Assembly (NCBI GenBank): GCA_948543815.1
Contig: CAOVHW010000001.1
Coordinates: forward strand, 1-64,000
Source: an uncultured Eubacteriales bacterium
Lineage (GTDB): Bacteria; Bacillota; Clostridia; Lachnospirales; CAMVHY01
Reading direction: 5' to 3'
Length of the DNA: 64,000 nt
A model generated the notes under the pieces. It saw only the letters and a list, made by a program, of their open reading frames with translations. It did no database searches and was not told where the DNA came from. Made by a program: the position numbers and the translations under genes. Below are positions 32,928 through 41,700 of the stretch, piece after piece. Each line of letters begins with the position of its first letter. Positions within the stretch are counted from its first letter, which is position 1.

Positions 32928-33881
32928 TTAATTAAAAAGTTGCGAAACGGATAAACCTTCATGTACATGCTGAATCGCGGCAGAAAAAATATGTGCAACC
33001 GAAATCAATTTTAATTTGTCAAATATTTTTTCCTTCGGCAAATTAATCGTATCTAATACAACCAACTCATTTATGTCAGATTTATTTATCTTTTCAATCG
33101 CGTTTGCCGACAACAACGCATGCGTACAGCAAGTATAAATTTCTTTTGCGCCACGTTCTTTCAACGCATTCGCCGCATTTGTAATCGTTCCCGCCGTGTC
33201 AATTATATCGTCAACCAAAATCACCGACCTATCATTGACATCGCCAATTATATTCAAAATTTCTGAAACATTTGGCTCTGGCCGCCGCTTATCAATTATC
33301 GCCATTGGCGCATTTAATTTTTCTGCAAAACTTCTTGCACGTGCAACACTACCAAAATCCGGCGCAACAATCGTAATATTTTCATGCTCGCCATTAAATT
33401 TATTTTTAAAATATTCTACAAATAAAGGCACACCAACAAGATGATCAACAGGTATGTCAAAAAAACCTTGAATCTGCGCACAATGCAAATCCATAGTCAA
33501 AATTCTATTCGCTCCGGCACATGTAATAATATCTGCAACAAGTTTCGCGCTAATTGGATCACGCGCGCGTGTCTTACGATCTTGACGTGCATAACCAAAA
33601 TACGGAATAACTGCATTAATACTACCAGCCGATGCCCGCCGCATTGCATCTATCATAATTAAAAGTTCCATTAAATTTTCATTTACGGGCGGTGAAGTTG
33701 ATTGGACAATAAAAACATCGTTGTCGCGTACCGTTTCATTTATTTGCATATTAATCTCGCCGTCACTAAATCGTTTGACCTCCGATAAACCTAATGATAA
33801 GCCGAGATTAGCAGCAATAGCTTCAGCTAAATTTTTATTTGCATTACATGCGAAAATTTTAATGCTACCATCTTTTAGCAT
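32928..33881 (-). CDS. prs: Ribose-phosphate pyrophosphokinase
   Basis: Prs makes PRPP from ribose-5-phosphate and ATP, feeding purine, pyrimidine, His, Trp and NAD synthesis. The 317 residues show SDGEINMQI, the ATP/Mg2+ site FGYARQDRK (near 98-106), MDLHCAQIQGFF and the PRPP signature VDDIIDTAGTI (near 222-232). The length matches class I enzymes. ATG 33881 has GAGGT upstream and a TTGAAC-18-TATAAT promoter lies at 33923-33952. Confidence 0.97.
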   Translation of the reverse strand: MLKDGSIKIFACNANKNLAEAIAANLGLSLGLSEVKRFSDGEINMQINETVRDNDVFIVQSTSPPVNENLMELLIMIDAMRRASAGSINAVIPYFGYARQDRKTRARDPISAKLVADIITCAGANRILTMDLHCAQIQGFFDIPVDHLVGVPLFVEYFKNKFNGEHENITIVAPDFGSVARARSFAEKLNAPMAIIDKRRPEPNVSEILNIIGDVNDRSVILVDDIIDTAGTITNAANALKERGAKEIYTCCTHALLSANAIEKINKSDINELVVLDTINLPKEKIFDKLKLISVAHIFSAAIQHVHEGLSVSQLFN

Positions 33882-33922
33882 ATGTATACCTCTTTTTCAG
33901 AAAAATTATTAATTCCGAAACG

Positions 33923-33952
33923 ATTATAACACTTGTCATGAAATAAGTTCAA
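33923..33952 (-). promoter_or_regulatory. Promoter of prs-nhaC
   Basis: On the minus strand, TTGAAC (33947-33952), an 18-base spacer and TATAAT (33923-33928). Confidence 0.65.
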
Positions 33953-33984
33953 ACTGAAAAAATTTTTTACGTATAAAATGTACA

Positions 33985-34018
33985 AAAAAAATTCCCATGA
34001 TATCATTGGGAATTTTTT
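33985..34018. terminator. Terminator between the 34091 gene and prs
   Basis: AAAAAATTCCCA / TGGGAATTTTTT palindrome with TGATATCAT centre. On the minus strand it lies downstream of the helical-repeat gene. Confidence 0.75.
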
Positions 34019-34090
34019 ATGAAAAAATTTATATATCAATAACAAATTTTTTATTATTTGTCACCAATATTAATTTTGATTTTATATATT

Positions 34091-35125
34091 TTAATGTTCT
34101 TGAGATCTTGGCATATTATTTAAATTAGGAATTGGAACAGGCTTTTGCGATTCAATAGCATTTAATTTGTCCAAAACTAACTTTTGTTTAAATTTCGGAT
34201 AGCTATTAGCCAGATTTTTAAGGTATAAACGACAGGCTAAAATTTGGGCATCACTTAAATTATTAAACCGCTTAATATTTAATCCAAGAGATATTATATC
34301 AATTAACTCTCTAGTATCCATATCATTTATAATTGGCGGATTAAAAATATAGTCCAAATAAACTTTCTTATCATCTTCTGAATAATTATTAGCCGGATCT
34401 TGTACATATGAAACACATTCTAAAAATTTGTCTTTGCTTAATTTAGCAAATGCACTCTTAGCAAAGAATATATCATAATCAATTATTTCAAATAAAAGTT
34501 TAGGTTCCATAACATTAAAAACTTCTCGATTAATATTAATTAATTTAGGCACCATTATTAGCTTTTTTTCTGTTTCATTAGTTTGTACATATTTAATACA
34601 ATCTAAAATTTTGTTTGCACTTAAAGCAGCTAACGTGGCTTCATTTAATAGACCACTTTCTACTATTTCAACTAAAGATTTAGCATCTATATTATTTATA
34701 ATTTGTGGATTAAGAGAGATTACTTTCTCTAAAAATTTTTTTCCTAAATTACTCCATTCCCCCGAATTTTGTATATAGGAAACGCACTCTATAATTTTTT
34801 CGTTGCTTAATTCATTCAAGCTATCATTATTCAATAAGTCAAAATTAAGCAACATAATCAAATTGTCAGACGTTAGTCTATTTATACAACTCGGTTTACT
34901 ATCGACTAAGTTGCTCAAGATAGTTATATCTCGTACCGGTCTCGCTCCCTTGTATCCTTGCGCAACTTCAAGGAGCTCTTGAAATTTTTCATCATTTAAA
35001 TCGACTAATGATTTAGTAGATAATGATTTATTATACAACATTTTATATAAACGTTTAGATTCCATATTATTTAAATCTTTAGACGCCGCATCATTATTTA
35101 ATACAAAATTTCCATTTTCATTCAT
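34091..35125 (-). CDS. Helical-repeat accessory protein A (unknown family), 344 aa
   Basis: The protein consists of about five helical repeats of 60-70 residues sharing the pattern L-x2-L-[SN]-x2-K-[IF]-x-[ED]-C-x2-Y-[VI]-Q; examples are LSNEKIIECVSYIQN (about 105-119), LSANKILDCIKYVQ (about 164-177) and LSKDKFLECVSYVQ (about 227-240). The same repeat with a NNYS extension occurs in the two large proteins upstream. Unlike them, it has no membrane hairpin and no N-terminal Cys-containing domain. No signal peptide is seen. It probably forms an alpha-solenoid binding surface. A consensus promoter and AGGAGATG site precede it. Confidence 0.65.
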   Translation of the reverse strand: MNENGNFVLNNDAASKDLNNMESKRLYKMLYNKSLSTKSLVDLNDEKFQELLEVAQGYKGARPVRDITILSNLVDSKPSCINRLTSDNLIMLLNFDLLNNDSLNELSNEKIIECVSYIQNSGEWSNLGKKFLEKVISLNPQIINNIDAKSLVEIVESGLLNEATLAALSANKILDCIKYVQTNETEKKLIMVPKLININREVFNVMEPKLLFEIIDYDIFFAKSAFAKLSKDKFLECVSYVQDPANNYSEDDKKVYLDYIFNPPIINDMDTRELIDIISLGLNIKRFNNLSDAQILACRLYLKNLANSYPKFKQKLVLDKLNAIESQKPVPIPNLNNMPRSQEH

Positions 35126-35181
35126 AGTTAACCATCTCCTATTAATATAATTTATAATAAAGCATTTATACCAATAATTCT

Positions 35182-35210
35182 ATTATATTACATGAAAATT
35201 AAAAAGTCAA
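35182..35210 (-). promoter_or_regulatory. Promoter of helical-repeat protein A
   Basis: TTGACT (35205-35210 on the minus strand), 17 bases, TATAAT (35182-35187). Confidence 0.7.
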
Positions 35211-35341
35211 CCCATAAATCAAAAAAAATTTATATATAAAAAAATCCACTCATATAGATTTTTTTAACTGCAGCTTTTTCAAAAAGATAACACTCACAAA
35301 ATAACTATAACATTTGGTAAAAAATAAGTTCAAATAAAAAA

Positions 35342-35372
35342 AATTCCCTTTGCAATAAGGGAACTTTTTTCG
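35342..35372 (-). terminator. Terminator of the frameshifted helical-repeat gene
   Basis: TTCCCTT / AAGGGAA hairpin flanked by A/T runs, just downstream of the stop at 35380. Confidence 0.75.
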
Positions 35373-35379
35373 AAAAAAT

Positions 35380-37935
35380 TTATATTACCTCTTGAATCAT
35401 TTCATTATTTTGCATCGGTGGAATTCCATTTTGTTGATTATTTTCATGATTTTGAATTTGCATATTTTGTTGTTCTTGTACTTTTTGAACATCATTTAAA
35501 TTTGGAACTAGATCATGATTTTCAACAATTACTCTATTTGATTTTTGTTTTTTATTTTTATGATTAAAAGCAAAAGTAGAAAAACTAGCCAAACCAGTGA
35601 TAGATAAACCTACTGCTACTCCCAATCCAATTCCAAAAGGTATAACGGATGCAACAAAAGTTAAAATCGCAATAGTAACTGCAGCTACTATCAAAGTAAT
35701 ACCTGTTATAGTAAAAGTCAAATTACAAGCTTTGTCAAAAGATTTCTCTTCATTTTGTTCAGAAATAGAAATATTTTCTTTAAAAGATTCAATTCGCATT
35801 TCTAAGGCTTCAGGATCGTTTCTAACTCCCCGCCTAATATTATCGAAAAAAGGTTTATATCTATTTCTTAATAAAATTTTTTTACGAACACAAAAACCTT
35901 TTGCAATAAAACTAACTGCACTAGCCGCAAAGAAACTTACTAGTGAACTCAAACCAATAGCTAAAGGTATAAAAGGTACAGCAAAAGTTAAAACGGTAAT
36001 AGCAATAGAAATTAATGTAAAAGCGGTACTCATTATAGTAAATGCTAAGTTATAAGATCTATTTAAAAAATTTTCTTTCAAAATTTCTAATATACATTTA
36101 GGAATTTTTTTCTTTTTTCTACTTGCATAATTTAAAAAAATATCATACCCATATTTTACATAATCCAAAAAGCTGTCACAGATATCAGTTATCAATGAAT
36201 AATTACTAAAATAATGATATTTTTCTTCCGCAGCTGACGCTAACAATAATTTAAAATATAACTTTGTCTTTTCTATATTTTGTGCATCATCACCTATTTC
36301 ACAACTTATAATAAAATCAAACATTTTTTTAAGCGTTAAATTTTCAAGATAATGTACTCTTGATAAAAAAACAAAAAACATTTTTTGCAAGATTTCAAAA
36401 TTTGCACCTTTTTTCTCTATAAAAATATCAAGTAAATATTTAAACTCTTCTTCTTGATATAAATGATTAAGATTTTCATAGCTCATATTCGGCAAATTTT
36501 CATAAATTATTTCTTTAGTAACATCATTTTTATTTTCAAATAAATACTCAAAAAATTCACTTCTCTCTGATGCTTTTTTCGCCAAGAGTTTTATATCACT
36601 TCTTTCAAAATTTATACAAATAAATTCAAAAAGAGGTCCCAACCAAACTCGATTATAACGATAATAATCTTCACCATGAATATAATAACTTTTCTCATTA
36701 ATAAAAGAAAAATCAATATAATCTTTATATATAATCATTTTTTCAAAAAATTTATGATTAAAAATATTCCGGCATGCGTCTAAACTATGACGTTCAATAT
36801 AAGCAAAAATTGAATGATTTTTTATTGAAAACAAATTAAAAAGCTCTTTTACAAAATCTCCTGGCAAATTATCATTATTTTTAAAATACTCAATTAGCTC
36901 AATAGCTTTTCCGACATTAAACCAAGCAAAACATTTAATATCAATAAATTGATACCACTCAATAATTTTTCTACACGTTACCTTATCTATAATCGATGGT
37001 CTAATAATTAATTTTTTAAAAGTTTCTTGTTTCACTTCTCCAGAATAATTATTATTCGGATTTTGTACGTATGCCATACAAGCTAAAATTTTTTCGTCAT
37101 TTAACCACGACAGTTGCTCACTGCTAAAATAATTTATATAGTTAATTATTTTTTTTGGTTCCCATTGATTTAACTCATCCTTTGAAACATTAACAGAAGT
37201 CCGACCAGTTTCATATTTATAAGCTTTAACTTCATCCGGCCAATTTTCATAAATTTCTTCAAGGTCAGGAGATAAAATTAATTCTTCACCTACAACAATT
37301 TTATAAGCTGTCTTAAAATCAACTAAAATTACAGAGCCTAATTTTTCATCACCTAAACTCAAAAGTTGTTTTTGAGGCTTTAATAAATTACTCTGTGTAA
37401 CGTGAAAATTTTCCACATTTTGTCTTGCTTCTTCGGAATATAAAAAATCATACAAATTCTTTATTATAGTTTTTATTTCTCCATAATCGTTTTGATTAAC
37501 AAAATCTTGACAAATAAATTTTATGGAAAAATCTAATATTTGCTCCGGATTTGATACTTTTTTATTTTTAGCAAGCAATGCAAATTCAGTTTTTGCGAAT
37601 TCTTCAGGCATTTTTTGAAAAATTTCTCTTAAATCTATAATTTTTATAATAATAGCTTTTCTGGCTTGAGGAAATAAATTTAAACAATGTATCATACATG
37701 CAAAAAAAATACATTGAAAATAATGAACATGAAAAAAAGAATCGCTTAACATATCATTATTTACGATTATGTCTTTATATATTTCTGGTTGAAAATATCT
37801 TTTTTCTTTATTAATCTCGTCGAGAAACCAATATCTTATATCAGAAACATAAGCTTCTTTACCATCTTGCAGAGAGTTCATGGAATCTTCTGAAAATTTT
37901 TTGGCAGCATTTACTATACATCTTTTTAAACTTTC
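35380..37935 (-). CDS. Helical-repeat accessory protein B, C-terminal part (-1 frame)
   Basis: This frame (833 aa from ATG 37881) lacks a ribosome binding site, and stays open upstream without a stop into the preceding gene, meeting it at an A AAA AAG heptamer (37935-37941). Aligned with the 1456-residue protein, it continues exactly where the preceding product stops: both have a DSFxxxHYFQCI block, an EEARQxV..[FY]HxTQ block, then the LNDEKILACMAYVQ helical repeat (about 262-275) and further helices. Residues about 600-650 and 705-755 form two hydrophobic hairpins, followed by a polar Asn/Gln-rich tail. With the upstream part the full product would be about 1,090 residues. It is either made by programmed -1 frameshifting or is a one-base mutation or sequence error. 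Confidence 0.6.
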   Translation of the reverse strand, partial: ESLKRCIVNAAKKFSEDSMNSLQDGKEAYVSDIRYWFLDEINKEKRYFQPEIYKDIIVNNDMLSDSFFHVHYFQCIFFACMIHCLNLFPQARKAIIIKIIDLREIFQKMPEEFAKTEFALLAKNKKVSNPEQILDFSIKFICQDFVNQNDYGEIKTIIKNLYDFLYSEEARQNVENFHVTQSNLLKPQKQLLSLGDEKLGSVILVDFKTAYKIVVGEELILSPDLEEIYENWPDEVKAYKYETGRTSVNVSKDELNQWEPKKIINYINYFSSEQLSWLNDEKILACMAYVQNPNNNYSGEVKQETFKKLIIRPSIIDKVTCRKIIEWYQFIDIKCFAWFNVGKAIELIEYFKNNDNLPGDFVKELFNLFSIKNHSIFAYIERHSLDACRNIFNHKFFEKMIIYKDYIDFSFINEKSYYIHGEDYYRYNRVWLGPLFEFICINFERSDIKLLAKKASERSEFFEYLFENKNDVTKEIIYENLPNMSYENLNHLYQEEEFKYLLDIFIEKKGANFEILQKMFFVFLSRVHYLENLTLKKMFDFIISCEIGDDAQNIEKTKLYFKLLLASAAEEKYHYFSNYSLITDICDSFLDYVKYGYDIFLNYASRKKKKIPKCILEILKENFLNRSYNLAFTIMSTAFTLISIAITVLTFAVPFIPLAIGLSSLVSFFAASAVSFIAKGFCVRKKILLRNRYKPFFDNIRRGVRNDPEALEMRIESFKENISISEQNEEKSFDKACNLTFTITGITLIVAAVTIAILTFVASVIPFGIGLGVAVGLSITGLASFSTFAFNHKNKKQKSNRVIVENHDLVPNLNDVQKVQEQQNMQIQNHENNQQNGIPPMQNNEMIQEVI

Positions 37936-38639
37936 TTTTTTATGTAAGGAAATTTTTCACTCAAAGCATTTAATATTTTGTCATCAATTTTAAGTTTAAA
38001 TGTTTTATTTTCAATAAAAATAAATTCATTCAATAAATCCAAATTTAAAAAATCAATATCATTTTCTGTAATCGTTTCATTGCATTGTGTTAAAAATGTC
38101 TGCGTATTCTTTGCAATATTTATTAATAAATCACCTTTAATTTTATTCAATAAAACTGGTAATCCTGCATTTAGCGGAAGATTATAAAATTGATATTGCT
38201 TTTCATTTTCATAAAATTCAATTCCATCCCAAAACATTTTGAAAAGATTATTTTCTGAATTTCTATTAACACTATAATAATCACTATCACCATAACCAAC
38301 AGCATTTATATCAAATGTCTCACATTGTAAAAAATCCGTAGGTCTTATTTTTTTCCTGCCAATAACATTACCTAATTTATCAAGAAATTCTCTCAAAACA
38401 CTTTTAGAAATTCCTGAAATTTCAGATACTTCATCAATTTGATTGCTAATATAAATATGGTAAATTTCTAACGCTCTATATGTTTGACATGTATTTAAAA
38501 CTGAAACAAAAAGTCCAGTAGTTATTTGAACTACAGAAGTTACTGCAACTGTCAACATTGGCTTCCCCGAAGAGTCAATAATATATTTTGATGTAATTGT
38601 CTCACGATTAATTATACTTTCATCTATATTTTCGTTCAC
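37926..38639 (-). CDS. Helical-repeat accessory protein B, N-terminal part (0 frame)
   Basis: A 237-residue product equivalent to the first 240 or so residues of the large protein encoded upstream. Both share LNTCQT (C51 here, C48 there), a VLREFLDKLG / LLRECLEKLG block and a GYGDSDYY / GFGDKDFV block. The frame opens at TTG 38645, but GTG 38639 has GGAGG 8 bases upstream. The chain ends at a TAA just after ATA AAA AAG; a -1 shift there joins it to the 35380-37935 frame. The NTCQT motif slightly resembles the Cys box of ubiquitin-specific proteases, a short match that may be chance. Function unknown. Confidence 0.6.
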   Translation of the reverse strand: MNENIDESIINRETITSKYIIDSSGKPMLTVAVTSVVQITTGLFVSVLNTCQTYRALEIYHIYISNQIDEVSEISGISKSVLREFLDKLGNVIGRKKIRPTDFLQCETFDINAVGYGDSDYYSVNRNSENNLFKMFWDGIEFYENEKQYQFYNLPLNAGLPVLLNKIKGDLLINIAKNTQTFLTQCNETITENDIDFLNLDLLNEFIFIENKTFKLKIDDKILNALSEKFPYIKKKV

Positions 38640-38719
38640 AATCAAATCCTCCTTTACAACGTAATCTATTGTATATAATTTTATTATACTAAAAATTTCA
38701 TTAAAATAAAAGAAATTTA

Positions 38720-41700
38720 TTACATTTCTTTTTGACTTAAACTATTTTCAGATTCCGGTCTATCTGTTTGTGCAAAATTTTTGATACGTTCTTTAATTGG
38801 TTTGCGCCAACCATATAAAACTTTTTCAGTTTTTGTATAAGTTTCTGGATCTCTTTTCATTAATTCATCATTTTTTCCTTTATCAAAAAATTTTGAAGCT
38901 AAACCAGTGCTTACTGCTCCAATAACAAATAATGCTACAGCTATACCTAATCCAATTCCAAAAGATAAAAAACCAAGTAAAGCTAAAGGCAATAGTGTAA
39001 TTGAAGCTGAAACTGCAGCAATTCCTGAACTTATAAACGCTATATTACGTTTTTTGTGCAATGATTTTTCTTCTGTGTTTTCATTTTCCATTGCTACTGT
39101 TTCATTTTTACCTTCAATTTTTACATTGCTTTTATCTTCAGCTTTTCGCTTTTTCTCTTCTTCCTCATCTTTTGCTTCCATTTTTACTTCTGATTTTACA
39201 GTTTTTTCAGTAACTTCAGATTTTTTCTTTGTTTCTATTTTTTCATCTAAATTTTTTAATAACAAATTAACATTATTTCCAAATTTTTCTATTAACGTTC
39301 TAATTTCTTCTTCTGATATAAACGACCTATATCTAACAAATAATGAATTTAATACGCTTTCTTGATTAGGCAACTTTAACAATATTTCATTAAATCTTTT
39401 ATCACTAACTGCTCGTATAACAGCACAGCTATTACTTTCAAAAGCATCTATTAAGATTTCATCAGATAAATCATCAACATATTTATTAAAGTAGCTTATT
39501 ATAATATTTAAATTATCAGGTTTAGAATTAACCAAATTTATAAAACTATCTTTACTAATCAAATTTTTTATATTTTCATTTTTAAATTTGCATAATTTTA
39601 ATAAATTATCATTATTAACTTTACTATTAATATAAGCAATCAAATTTGCTTTAAAGTTTTCATTTTGTAGCATATCAACTATTAAATTTTCATATTCATT
39701 CAATATTTCTATAAAATCATCATCATTTGAAATATTATTAGGGAAAATAGACATAAGCTTATTTTTATAATTTTCATCTAAAATTGATAATTTCAACATT
39801 GCTTCTACTGGTAATTTTGTAAATTCTGAAGATATTACTTCATTTATTGCCTTAACAAAACTATTTTCACTTGAGTTGTCTTTTACATATTCTATCGTTT
39901 TAAGTACATAATTACTATCCAGTAAAAAATTTTTTAATAAAGTTTTTGTTTTTGTTTTTTCTGCATCTTTGTCAAAATCAAAATAAAGTTTTGTTGCAAA
40001 AATTCTTGACTCAAAATCAAGATTATAAAAAGATTTGTTCTCAAATAATTTTTTTTCTATAAGAATTAAAAAAAATGATTTTATGTTCTCTGGCATATTA
40101 TCAACTGAATAATTTTTTTGGCCAAATCTCATTAATAGTGAAAATTTACTGTCCTTTATCTTCGGAGCTATAACATTTAACAGCTCTTCATCTTTTACCA
40201 TTAAATCTAACAAAATTTCATTGTTATTTATCTCATTTATAAAATCTGGACTATTTTTTAATATTTTCTGCAAAATTTTAATACCGTTATCATCTTTTTT
40301 ACCATATACGAAATTCACTAAATCATTAAAGTGCATAAATTTTCCATCAATTAAATCAAAAAAATAATCAAACCTAGCATAAATTTGTTCTATTAGTACA
40401 TAATTTATTGCTTGCGGTACAATTTTTAATATATATTTGGGCACCTTTGATACTTTCTCAGCAATATATTTTAAGAAATCAACATTTTTTGCACTATTTT
40501 GGCATAAATCATTAAAATATAATTTTAAACGTTCTTGTTTTTCAAAATCATTCTCATTTATTTTGCAATATATTATAAGGTCAAAAATTTGTTTCGGTTG
40601 CATAGTTTTAAACAAATCTCTATTAAAATAAGCAGTAGCAAATACTTTTTTTAACCATTCGAATCCTATACTTTTTTTATCTAAAAAATAATTTATTAAG
40701 TCTGTAAATTTTCCTACGTTTAAATATTTTAATATTCTAGCTCCAATATAATTATAATTAGTTTCAATTTCTTCCGGCGTAAAATATAAAATGAATTCAG
40801 GATAATATCTTATTTTTTTCATTAAAATTGATTTTGCTAAACCAGTATCTTGATGAGTTTTATTTTCTCTTATAAACGTAATTAATTCTCTAACTTTTTC
40901 ATTCGGAAATTTTGAAATAGAACCTTCATCAACGTCTCTAAAAAACTCTAAAATATTTTTTATTTGAGCACAATTTAAAACTTTATCACAATATAAATTC
41001 AAAAAAGGACCTCTTACTAAGCTTTGAACATTATCATTTTCTATATTACGACCAAGATAATTCAAAAAATTATTTAATAAAATATCATTATCACCGCCAC
41101 CAATCATTGATCTAAAACAATCATAACGACGCTCAAAAAATTTATCAAATTCTATAACATTCTGAAATTCTACTATTTTTGCAAAAAATTCTTCATCTCT
41201 TATAAAATTTTGCTTTACTGTATTATTATTTGTCAACAATTTAAAAACTTTTTCAGAAAGGCTAATTGGAACATTATTTCCATGTTTAATATAATTTACT
41301 AAATTAATAAGTTTATTATTATCTATATTGCAATGATTAATATCAATGTAGTCAAATAATTCAACAATTTGCTGCGCTGTTAAAGAATTAATTATATTAG
41401 AGTTAAGATTAACAAAAACTCTAAGCAAATCATTTTTTCTTTCAGCAGTATAATTTCTTTCTGGCTTTAGCACATAAAAAATACATTGCAAAATTTTATC
41501 TGTTTTCAATGAATTTAATTGTGCAGATCTTAATAACGCAATATGCTCAACTAAATCTTCAACTGATACATTATTTATTTCTTGTCCTCTTAAACGATCT
41601 ATTGTAACTTCATAATCAAATAATTCTGGATTAGAAGTATCAAAATTTGTGTAAGCATCCATAACTTCTTGTGATAAATTTAATTTTCTACCTGTAACAA

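Noticed and set aside
35597..36055. Plus-strand 152-aa frame opposite the helical-repeat protein B hairpins
   Set aside because: A low-complexity Lys/Ile/Thr antisense product of hydrophobic codons; not a gene.
37881..37926. Separate translation start for the 833-aa frame at ATG 37881
   Set aside because: No ribosome binding site precedes it, and the open frame and homology extend upstream through the slippery site, so a frameshift is the better explanation.
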